Notes under the pieces: generated by a model
What the model was told of the DNA's origin: nothing
Database searches by the model: none
The model's input: the letters and a program-made list of their open reading frames with translations, nothing else
Made by a program: the position numbers and the translations under genes
In this document: piece after piece, positions 1-4,811 of the stretch
Position numbering within the stretch: the stretch's first letter is position 1
How the letters are laid out: the number at the start of each line of letters is the position of its first letter
NCBI GenBank assembly: GCA_902767125.1
Contig: CACXGJ010000114.1
Coordinates: 1 to 8,572, forward strand
Reading direction: 5' to 3'
Origin: an uncultured Ruminococcus sp.
Lineage (GTDB): Bacteria > Bacillota > Clostridia > Oscillospirales > Acutalibacteraceae
DNA: 8,572 nucleotides

Positions 1-207
1 AAAGGAAGAAAAGCAGGAAGAACAGAAAATAGAGCCTCCTGTATTCGACTTCACAGGCGAAGATGATGAAAAGGAAGAAAAGCAGGAAGAACAGAAAATA
101 GAGCCTCCTGTATTCGACTTCACAGGCGAAGATGACGAAAAGGAAGAAAAGCAGGAAGAACAGAAAATAGAGCCTCCTGTATTCGATTTTACCGATGAGG
201 AAGATGT
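1..207 (+). repeat. 69-bp in-frame tandem repeat, three copies
   Basis: The copies are 1-69, 70-138 and 139-207. Copies 1 and 2 differ at one base (GAT versus GAC near the end). Copy 3 matches for its first 48 bases and then diverges, which marks the end of the array. Each copy encodes one 23-residue acidic unit of the repeat protein. Near-identity at the DNA level points to recent slippage or unequal recombination. More copies may lie upstream of the window. Confidence 0.95.
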
Positions 208-1516
208 GAAGAAAGAGGAAGAAAAAGAACCCGAAAAATCTCCCGAAGTGCAAAAGACCGAGCAGCAGCCCGTTCAGCCGAATCCGTGGGGACAGCCGAT
301 GACACCGCAGGGAGTCGATCCTACTCAACAGCCGCAGATGCCGTGGGGATACAATCCGTGGATGCAGATGCCGCAGCAGGGAGCAGATCCTACTCAACAG
401 CCGCAGATGCCATGGGGATATAATCCGTGGATGCAGCAAATGCCAAATCAGCAGATGCCGAATCAGCCAATGCCAAATCAGCAGATGCCGAATCAGCCAA
501 TGCCAAATCAACCTGTCCAGCCTTCAAAGCCCGCTGAAGATGAGCCTAAAAAAGAAGATGCCCCTGTTCAGACTGATATAAAAGAAGAAGCTCCTGCCAA
601 GTCCGTTGAGATACCTACGGATACTGCCGAAGCAAAATCAGAAGAAAAGCCTGTTGAGAAGCCTGAAGAAAAAGAAAAGGCATTTGAAGATCTCAAAACA
701 TTTACCGTTAATGATATACAAAATGTTGCCGCAAAGCGTATAGTTGTACCTGATGGCTATCAGGCAGTAGGTGATGCAGTCTTTTCGGGAAATGAGCAGG
801 TAGAGTCTATCGAATTGCCCGAAGGTCTCATAAGAATAGGCGAAAGAGCCTTTGAAAACTGCAAGAAGCTCATGACAATAAACATCCCGTCATCAGTACA
901 GGATATAGGCAGAGGAGCATTTTCGGGATGCAAGTCCTTACAGAAGCTCGAACTTAATTCCAATATAAAGAGAATAAGACAAAGTACATTCAGCGGATGT
1001 GAAGTCCTCAAGGATTTTGCAATACCGAGCAGTGTACAGGGACTTGGCAGACACGCTTTCCTCAATTGTGAGGCAATTACAGAAATAATCATTCCCGATG
1101 GTGTTGGTGAGCTGCCCGAAAATGTGTTCAGCGGATGCCGTTCACTTAAGACCGTAAAGGTTCCCGAAAGTGTTTTGAATATAAGAAAGAATGCTTTCAG
1201 TTGGTGTGAGGCACTGACAACTGTCAATATACCTGAAGCAGTTACAGAGATAGAGGATGGTGCATTTACAGGCTGCAGCTCTCTGAAAACTGTCAATATA
1301 CCTCAAAAGCTCAAATCCATCGGCTACGGTTCATTCAGTAAGTGCGGAAATTTGAGATCACTTATACTTCCTGATACAGTCGATAATATAAGTGCAAATG
1401 CGTTCAACGGCTCAAACAGGACTCTTGTTGTAAGATGCTCGCATGACAATAAATATGTCAAGCATTATTGCAGGATGAATCGTGTAAAGTGCAAGGATAT
1501 TGAAACAGAAGAATGA
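2..1516 (+). CDS. BspA-like leucine-rich-repeat protein with acidic and P/Q-rich repeats, 5' partial
   Basis: The reading frame is open from base 2, so the N-terminus lies off the left edge; 504 residues are visible and the GTG at 206 is an internal codon. Visible residues 1-69 are three copies of a 23-residue acidic repeat containing the piece IEPPVFDFTGEDDE. Residues about 90-175 are rich in Pro, Gln, Trp and Met, with two copies of DPTQQPQMPWGYNPWMQ and five copies of MPNQ(Q/P). A charged Lys/Glu/Pro linker follows. From residue 250 come nine exact 23-residue LRR units plus a partial tenth, of the form P..V..I...AF.GC.SL..V.I, typical of LRR_5/BspA (Treponema pallidum-type) repeats. The C-terminus (VVRCSHDNKYVKHYCRMN) resembles the usual cap of BspA-like proteins. 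In such proteins the LRR domain often mediates surface adhesion, but signal peptide and anchor cannot be judged here. The family call is firm; function and location are open. Confidence 0.9.
   Translation, partial: KEEKQEEQKIEPPVFDFTGEDDEKEEKQEEQKIEPPVFDFTGEDDEKEEKQEEQKIEPPVFDFTDEEDVKKEEEKEPEKSPEVQKTEQQPVQPNPWGQPMTPQGVDPTQQPQMPWGYNPWMQMPQQGADPTQQPQMPWGYNPWMQQMPNQQMPNQPMPNQQMPNQPMPNQPVQPSKPAEDEPKKEDAPVQTDIKEEAPAKSVEIPTDTAEAKSEEKPVEKPEEKEKAFEDLKTFTVNDIQNVAAKRIVVPDGYQAVGDAVFSGNEQVESIELPEGLIRIGERAFENCKKLMTINIPSSVQDIGRGAFSGCKSLQKLELNSNIKRIRQSTFSGCEVLKDFAIPSSVQGLGRHAFLNCEAITEIIIPDGVGELPENVFSGCRSLKTVKVPESVLNIRKNAFSWCEALTTVNIPEAVTEIEDGAFTGCSSLKTVNIPQKLKSIGYGSFSKCGNLRSLILPDTVDNISANAFNGSNRTLVVRCSHDNKYVKHYCRMNRVKCKDIETEE
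317..436 (+). repeat. 69-bp P/Q/W/M-rich coding repeat, about 1.7 copies
   Basis: A unit starting GATCCTACTCAACAG occurs at 317 and again at 386, exactly 69 bp apart. Each encodes DPTQQPQMPWGYNPWMQ. The second copy runs into the MPNQ microrepeat instead of completing the unit. Confidence 0.85.
440..514 (+). repeat. 15-bp coding microrepeat (MPNQ-Q/P, five copies)
   Basis: Five consecutive pentapeptides, MPNQQ and MPNQP in alternation, are encoded here. A 30-bp higher-order unit (one MPNQQ plus one MPNQP) recurs with matching codons, which suggests duplication of 30-bp blocks within the same coding sequence. Confidence 0.85.
749..1414 (+). repeat. LRR_5/BspA repeat domain, nine 23-residue units plus a partial tenth
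   Basis: Units begin at 749, 818, 887, 956, 1025, 1094, 1163, 1232 and 1301, with a partial unit at 1370; the spacing is 69 bp throughout with no insertion. Unlike the upstream arrays, the units have diverged at the DNA level and are related mainly as protein: a starting Pro, then V/I, I/L, AF or similar, GC or NC, a hydrophobic pair, and a closing I/V/L. Confidence 0.9.
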
Positions 1517-1535
1517 TATTACAGCTATAAAAAAT

Positions 1536-1589
1536 AAAGGCGGCAGGCATATTGTTTATATGTCCTGTCGCTTTGATAATTATTTTTTT
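1536..1589 (+). terminator. Rho-independent terminator after the repeat-protein gene
   Basis: The 5' arm (1536-1550, AAAGGCGGCAGGCAT) pairs with the 3' arm (1560-1574, ATGTCCTGTCGCTTT) with one G-U pair and a single-base bulge on each side. A T-rich stretch with seven consecutive T follows at 1583-1589. It lies 20 bases past the stop codon and directly ahead of the next gene's ribosome binding site. Confidence 0.7.
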
Positions 1590-1609
1590 GAGAAAGGAGT
1601 GAAACGATT

Positions 1610-1897
1610 ATGAAGTATTTTAGTGATGAGCAGATCAATGAGATGAAGCAGCGTGTCCGGACAGAATTTTCTCCGAAGTCAAGAGCAGTGTACATGATGT
1701 ATGTGAACAGGATAGAAGAACTGAACAGGAAATATGACGAAGGAACTGCAAGCAGCAAAGAGCTTTTGCAGGCAATGACCGAGCTGCAGAGCTTTTCCGA
1801 AAGATATGTTCCTCATAACAGTGTCGAGGATAAGAATGATGAAGATGCGGATGCATATGAATACGAGAATTATGATTTCCGTCCCCATGCTTTATAA
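1610..1897 (+). CDS. Small acidic helical hypothetical protein, 95 aa
   Basis: I do not recognise the family. The ATG at 1610 is preceded by AAAGGAG at 1593-1599, about 10 bases away, a strong start signal. The first 65 residues are predicted mainly helical by composition, with charged heptad-like stretches (SDEQINEMKQRVRTEF, NRIEELNRKYDEG). The last 25 residues are very acidic and aromatic (EDKNDEDADAYEYENYDF) and probably disordered. There is no signal peptide or membrane segment, so it is probably cytosolic. It follows the repeat-protein gene on the same strand but is separated by a terminator, and no promoter is obvious between them, so it may be expressed by readthrough. Its TAA stop overlaps the palindromic element that follows. 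Confidence 0.75.
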   Translation: MKYFSDEQINEMKQRVRTEFSPKSRAVYMMYVNRIEELNRKYDEGTASSKELLQAMTELQSFSERYVPHNSVEDKNDEDADAYEYENYDFRPHAL

Positions 1898-1965
1898 GTG
1901 TGAAAGGTGAGGAGTGATGAACGGGAAAAACAATACTCCTCACTTCACACTCCTCACTCCTCACT
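1897..1965. repeat. Palindromic element with 7-bp CTCCTCA-type tandem repeat
   Basis: AGTGTGAA-AG-GTGAGGAGT (1897-1915) pairs with ACTCCTCACTTCACACT (1935-1951): 17 bp with one 2-base bulge and a 19-base loop. On the plus strand 1936-1963 reads as four 7-mers: CTCCTCA, CTTCACA, CTCCTCA, CTCCTCA. The element fills the whole gap between two convergent genes. It contributes the last base of the upstream stop codon and the last codons and TGA stop of tcdA on the minus strand. It has no strong T-tract, but the long stem could still help end transcription in both directions. Confidence 0.8.
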
Positions 1966-2668
1966 TTATCAAGTCTTTTATGACCTCACCTGCAATTATA
2001 AGTCCCACTGCCGACGGGACAAAGGCGATACTTGCAGGTGTCATTTTTTTTGTGATCTCATCGTATGCTTTTATGTGAGGCTCTATGGGAGGCTCTTTTG
2101 AATATACTACCTTCAGTTTTTTTATTCCACGCTGTTTGAGTTCCTTTCGCATGACACGTGCAAGCGGGCATACGGATGTTTTGTATATATCCGAAACTTC
2201 AAAAAGTGTCGGATATAATTTATTTCCTGCTCCCATTGATGAGATGATGGGGGTATTGCTTTTATCCGCCTGCATGACAAGCTGAAGCTTTCCGCTGACG
2301 GTGTCTATTGCATCGACTATATAGTCGTACTGTGAAAAGTCGAATATATCAGCCGTTTCGGGTGTGTAGAATATGTTATATGTATTTACTTTTATGTCGG
2401 GGTTTATGTCCTCTGCACGAGCCTTTGCAGCTTCAGTCTTATATTTCCCGACAGTCGAGGAAAGGGCGATTATCTGCCTGTTGATATTTGAAACGCTGAC
2501 GGTATCACGGTCAATAAGATCAAGAGTGCCGATACCGCTTCTTGCGAGTGCCTCCACAACATAGCCTCCGACACCGCCTATGCCGAATACGGCTACACGG
2601 GAGTTTGCGAGCTTTTGAAAGTTTTCCGTTCCGATAAGCATTTCAGTTCTTGAAAATCTGTTTTCCAT
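1961..2668 (-). CDS. tcdA: tRNA threonylcarbamoyladenosine dehydratase (TcdA/CsdL-like, ThiF/E1 family)
   Basis: This 235-residue cytosolic protein matches the ThiF/MoeB/HesA E1-like fold. Its known relatives use ATP to dehydrate and cyclise t6A37 in tRNAs to cyclic t6A. Visible motifs are the nucleotide-binding GIGGVGG (29-35), the DRD and NINRQ stretch (53-65) with the arginine finger R64, GKYK (74-77), VDAID (118-122), MGAGNK (145-150), the TcdA-type CPLARVMRKELKQRGIKK around C167, and the C-terminal TPASIAFVPSAVG (210-222). The latter two separate it from ThiF and MoeB. E. coli TcdA is somewhat longer, so the C-terminus is short but the core is intact. The ATG start has AGGAGA six bases upstream (2675-2680) and its own promoter. 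Its sulfur-transfer partner genes (csdA/csdE) are not nearby. Confidence 0.92.
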   Translation of the reverse strand: MENRFSRTEMLIGTENFQKLANSRVAVFGIGGVGGYVVEALARSGIGTLDLIDRDTVSVSNINRQIIALSSTVGKYKTEAAKARAEDINPDIKVNTYNIFYTPETADIFDFSQYDYIVDAIDTVSGKLQLVMQADKSNTPIISSMGAGNKLYPTLFEVSDIYKTSVCPLARVMRKELKQRGIKKLKVVYSKEPPIEPHIKAYDEITKKMTPASIAFVPSAVGLIIAGEVIKDLIK

Positions 2669-2697
2669 AAAAAATCTCCTGTATGTTTTTTAGATAA

Positions 2698-2727
2698 ATT
2701 ATACATGATTGTTTCCTGATATTGCAA
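2698..2727 (-). promoter_or_regulatory. Probable sigma-A promoter of tcdA
   Basis: On the minus strand TTGCAA (2722-2727) and a perfect TATAAT (2698-2703) are 18 bases apart, about 30 bases upstream of the tcdA start. Confidence 0.6.
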
Positions 2728-2737
2728 TATTTTTTTC

Positions 2738-2766
2738 GTGACAAATCAAAAATTATGTAGTATAAT
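2738..2766 (+). promoter_or_regulatory. Probable sigma-A promoter of the 85-residue gene
   Basis: GTGACA (2738-2743) and a perfect TATAAT (2761-2766) are 17 bases apart. Transcription would start near 2773, giving a leader of about 35 bases before the GTG at 2808. It is divergent from, and only 10 bases away from, the tcdA promoter. Confidence 0.65.
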
Positions 2767-2807
2767 CATGTTTAGTGTAGAAAATAATTATCGGGAGATG
2801 TCTGAAA

Positions 2808-3065
2808 GTGAAGGATCTTGGAAACGTAGTCGGTATGACATATTTATCAAGAAAATTGGAAGAGGATCTGTTGGCAGCTTCGGGTATGGCACTTGGCTTA
2901 AAAAATCTTTTTGCAAAGGATACCGCTGAATTTGTAAGTGTCAAGTACAGTGAGGAACAGGATTCTGTTCCGACACTTGAAAATAACGGTATGACCAAAA
3001 AGATAAATGACTATGCTTTTTTTGACAAGCCCGAACCGACTCCACGCAAAAAATGGGAACACTGA
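2808..3065 (+). CDS. Small hypothetical protein, 85 aa, GTG start
   Basis: I do not recognise this protein. The GTG at 2808 has GGGAG (2793-2797) about 10 bases upstream and a consensus promoter before it, and the stop lies a few bases before a strong hairpin, so the gene forms a complete one-gene transcription unit. Codon use resembles the neighbours. Residues 1-38 look helical and amphipathic (VVGMTYLSRKLEEDLLAASG, then MALGLKNLF). The rest is polar and ends in a Pro/Lys tail (KPEPTPRKKWEH). There is no signal peptide, clear membrane segment or Cys. An overlapping plus-strand frame starting at ATG 2798 is shorter and ends mid-region, so it is less likely. It is probably a lineage-specific cytosolic protein. 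Confidence 0.65.
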   Translation: MKDLGNVVGMTYLSRKLEEDLLAASGMALGLKNLFAKDTAEFVSVKYSEEQDSVPTLENNGMTKKINDYAFFDKPEPTPRKKWEH

Positions 3066-3112
3066 AAAAATACGAAAACCGTCTGTAATAAAATACAGGC
3101 GGTTTTCGTTTC
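3065..3112. terminator. Bidirectional rho-independent terminator
   Basis: ACGAAAACCGTCTGTA (3072-3087) and TACAGGCGGTTTTCGT (3094-3109) form a 16-bp stem with one wobble pair and a six-base loop. On the minus strand the stem is followed by six T (3070-3065), a good terminator for the bioY-DUF1284 unit. On the plus strand only a short T run follows (TTT then CCCC), so termination of the 85-residue gene may be weaker. Confidence 0.85.
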
Positions 3113-3114
3113 CC

Positions 3115-3498
3115 CTAAATAAAACACAATGTACGCCATTGACAGTCAAGGCATACAGTTGCAAGCTGTTTTGGGCTGATGACTCTTTCAAAAGCGAGTT
3201 TTTTCAGCTCACTCCATCTTATCGTATCACCAAACTGCATGTCATATTTTTCAAGACATCTTTTGTCAATCAGATCAACTTTTTTATTATCTATGCAAAT
3301 GCCGTTTATATTATTCGGACAGTTTTCACAGATAATATCACAATGCTCTGTGAGCGTCAGAACAGGCTCTTCCTTTTCGAGAATGTCTATGATTTCCGTC
3401 ATTGCCTCGACAAATCCACGATTGTATCCCTTTCCGCAAAAGAACTGTATACATAGGCTGTGGTGCGGTCTTAATTCAAATTTTAATGATCTTGTCAA
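3115..3498 (-). CDS. DUF1284 family cysteine-rich protein, 127 aa
   Basis: The N-terminal LRPHHSLC..FFCGKGYN pattern and the later CDIICENCPN, GICIDNKKV and LEKYDMQFG pieces match the DUF1284 family, whose function is unknown to me. Ten of 127 residues are Cys (16, 21, 53, 57, 60, 68, 81, 116, 119, 125), with H12 and H13 in the signature; C53-x3-C57-x2-C60 plus C68 could hold a metal or Fe-S cluster (inference). It is soluble, with no signal peptide. The start is TTG at 3498, because no ATG or GTG lies before the signature. It has no clear ribosome binding site and overlaps the end of bioY by 23 bases, so translational coupling is likely. It shares the bioY promoter and terminator, hence may be biotin-regulated. 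Family call firm, role unknown. Confidence 0.88.
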   Translation of the reverse strand: MTRSLKFELRPHHSLCIQFFCGKGYNRGFVEAMTEIIDILEKEEPVLTLTEHCDIICENCPNNINGICIDNKKVDLIDKRCLEKYDMQFGDTIRWSELKKLAFERVISPKQLATVCLDCQWRTLCFI

Positions 3499-4039
3499 GG
3501 CGGTTCACCAACACAGTTGCAACAGCTATTTTTGCAAGGTCAAACAGAAGATAAGGGAATATGCATAGGCTCAATGCACCTGCCATATCTATCGGTTCGA
3601 CTGTTTGGGTATATACTATCATAAACCATACAGTTCCAAAGGCATAGCATACAGCCAATCCAAGTATCATTGACACTGCAAGCACCCATATTTTTTTTCC
3701 GAGTTTGTCACACATAAAGCCTACAATGAGTGCGGTGAATATAAAGCCTATGATATATCCGCCCGTCATTCCGAAAAGTACGCCCAATCCGCTTGAAAAT
3801 TCCGCAAACACAGGTATACCGATTATCCCGAGAAGCATGTACACAATAACACTCAAAGTCCCTCTCCTCCAGCCGAGGATACCTCCTGTGATAAATACAG
3901 CCAGTGTTTGCAAAGTAAACGGTATTCGGGTAGGTATATATATTTGAGAGCATACAGCGATCATAGCTGTAAATACCGATATATATACCAGATCAAGCAA
4001 TGCTTTATTGTTGTGCTTTCTGACATTTTCTGCATTCAA
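3476..4039 (-). CDS. bioY: BioY, substrate-specific S component of the ECF biotin transporter
   Basis: This 187-residue, strongly hydrophobic protein has about six membrane segments and the BioY signature: TRIPFTLQTLAVFITGG (37-53), GWRRGTLSV (56-64), GIIGIPVFA (71-79), then GLGVLFGMTGGYIIGF (84-99) and D167 near the C-terminus. BioY captures biotin in the membrane and normally works with the shared EcfT and EcfA1/A2 module, which is not in this window. The start is TTG at 4039, with AAAGGAA about 11 bases upstream; upstream ATGs are out of frame and the next in-frame ATG is inside the first helix. A TTGACA-17-TATAAT promoter overlapped by a BirA-like inverted repeat indicates biotin repression. 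It overlaps the downstream DUF1284 gene by 23 bases. Confidence 0.95.
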   Translation of the reverse strand: MNAENVRKHNNKALLDLVYISVFTAMIAVCSQIYIPTRIPFTLQTLAVFITGGILGWRRGTLSVIVYMLLGIIGIPVFAEFSSGLGVLFGMTGGYIIGFIFTALIVGFMCDKLGKKIWVLAVSMILGLAVCYAFGTVWFMIVYTQTVEPIDMAGALSLCIFPYLLFDLAKIAVATVLVNRLDKIIKI

Positions 4040-4073
4040 ATCATTATCAATTCCTTTCCTTTTCTATGATATT

Positions 4074-4102
4074 ATTATATTACAATATGTGCGGATTGTC
4101 AA
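4074..4102 (-). promoter_or_regulatory. Consensus sigma-A promoter of bioY
   Basis: On the minus strand TTGACA (4097-4102) and TATAAT (4074-4079) are both perfect and 17 bases apart. The -10 box lies about 35 bases upstream of the bioY start codon. Confidence 0.88.
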
Positions 4103-4129
4103 CCGATAAACAAAAAAACAGTTGACAAT
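4095..4129. promoter_or_regulatory. Candidate BirA (biotin repressor) operator
   Basis: ATTGTCAAC (4095-4103) and GTTGACAAT (4121-4129) form a perfect 9-bp inverted repeat with a 17-base A-rich spacer. This resembles the known BirA operator of Firmicutes (TTGTTAAC, about 15 bases, GTTAACAA). The downstream arm contains the bioY -35 box, so binding would block RNA polymerase. A bifunctional BirA with an N-terminal HTH should exist elsewhere in the genome. The call rests on sequence similarity plus the fact that the target is bioY. Confidence 0.75.
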
Positions 4130-4145
4130 TGATTCTAAATTTATG

Positions 4146-4174
4146 TTGAGATTTGATAATATTTGTGATATAAT
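4146..4174 (+). promoter_or_regulatory. Probable sigma-A promoter of the TetR-family gene
   Basis: TTGAGA (4146-4151) and a perfect TATAAT (4169-4174) are 17 bases apart, which predicts a transcript start near 4181 and a short leader of about 32 bases. Confidence 0.75.
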
Positions 4175-4196
4175 AATTTTGTATCAATGAGTATCA
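4154..4196. promoter_or_regulatory. Nested inverted repeats over the TetR-gene promoter, candidate autoregulatory operator
   Basis: TGATA occurs at 4154-4158 and 4166-4170, and its complement TATCA at 4182-4186 and 4192-4196. The inner and outer pairs are both centred at about 4175, over the -10 box and transcript start, where a TetR-type repressor would be expected to bind its own promoter. The arms are short and AT-rich, so chance is not excluded. Confidence 0.35.
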
Positions 4197-4212
4197 GCGG
4201 GGGTGTTTTGTG

Positions 4213-4773
4213 ATGTCTGAATCTTCAGCAACAAAAAAAGCTATATCCGAGGGCTTTAAGAAAACAATGTCTAAAAAGCCCTTTGAAAAAATAACTATAT
4301 CCGATATAACAGCGGAATGCGGTCTTAACCGTCAGACCTTTTACTATCACTTTCAGGATAAATATGAGCTTTTGAACTGGATATTTTACAGTGATATCAT
4401 AAGCCCTTTCAAAGATGATCTTACCATTCAGAATTGGAGTGAGCAGTTGCTTCAGATACTTCGTATATTCAAGCAAAATGCTAAATTTTATACAAATGCC
4501 ATAAATACTCCCTACGGAGGTGAATTTAGAAATTATTTTATCAGTGTAATAGTAAAAATAACAGATAATATTCTTTCTCAAATAACAGATGGCTATGAAG
4601 TAAATGCAAATGATCTTAAATTTATATCAGAGTTTTTTGCCTATGGGATAGCAGGAAGTATAGTTAAATGGGTACGGACGGGCATGAAAGAAAGTCCCGA
4701 AAATATAGCCGTACAGATGAAAAGTCTTGTAGATGGCTGTAAGAGCTTTGTTATTGAGAGATATTTCAGATAA
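4213..4773 (+). CDS. TetR/AcrR-family transcriptional regulator, DhaS-like (TetR_C_8)
   Basis: The 186-residue protein has an N-terminal TetR HTH (about 8-55) with KKPFEKITISDITAECGLNR (21-40) and QTFYYHFQDKYELLNWIF (41-58), the pattern typical of the DhaS-like subgroup. The C-terminal ligand and dimer domain (60-186) fits the TetR_C_8 type found in that subgroup. The ATG at 4213 is chosen over GTG at 4210 because the GGGGGTG ribosome binding site (4199-4205) sits seven bases from the ATG. It probably represses itself or a neighbour in response to an unknown small molecule. bioY is divergent and fabV convergent; no dihydroxyacetone kinase gene is nearby, so the DhaS name describes only the family. 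Its target cannot be read from sequence. Confidence 0.9.
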   Translation: MSESSATKKAISEGFKKTMSKKPFEKITISDITAECGLNRQTFYYHFQDKYELLNWIFYSDIISPFKDDLTIQNWSEQLLQILRIFKQNAKFYTNAINTPYGGEFRNYFISVIVKITDNILSQITDGYEVNANDLKFISEFFAYGIAGSIVKWVRTGMKESPENIAVQMKSLVDGCKSFVIERYFR

Positions 4774-4775
4774 AA

Positions 4776-4810
4776 AAGGTATGCACACAAGTGCATACCT
4801 TAATTTTTTT
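4776..4810. terminator. Bidirectional rho-independent terminator
   Basis: AAGGTATGCAC (4776-4786) and GTGCATACCTT (4791-4801) form a perfect 11-bp stem with loop ACAA. Seven T follow on the plus strand (4804-4810), and the A run at 4772-4777 gives a T-tract on the minus strand. It serves the TetR gene and the end of fabV, whose stop is at 4812. Confidence 0.92.
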
Positions 4811-4811
4811 A

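Noticed and set aside
1..207. CRISPR-like appearance of the direct repeats at the left edge
   Set aside because: The repeats are contiguous with no spacers and are read in frame as part of a protein.
760..1296. Minus-strand open frame of 178 codons inside the repeat-protein gene
   Set aside because: It is antisense to the LRR domain. Its length follows from the 69-bp periodicity and codon bias of the sense strand. It has no ribosome binding site, and the sense strand encodes a clear protein family.
1635..1964. Minus-strand open frames of 109 and 69 codons opposite the 95-residue gene
   Set aside because: They are antisense to a gene with a strong ribosome binding site, and the longer one begins inside the heptamer-repeat palindrome.
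2738..2929. Overlapping plus-strand frame of 63 codons beside the 85-residue gene
   Set aside because: Its start lies within the promoter's -35 box and would not be in the transcript. Even from ATG 2798 it is shorter and ends well before the terminator.
3319..3342. C-x3-C-x2-C in DUF1284 as a radical SAM motif
   Set aside because: The spacing matches, but a 127-residue protein is too short for a radical SAM barrel and lacks the other motifs. It is kept only as a possible metal or Fe-S site.
3007..3568. Plus-strand open frames of 149 and 129 codons
   Set aside because: They are antisense to the DUF1284 and bioY genes, cross a strong terminator, and show no family features or start signals.
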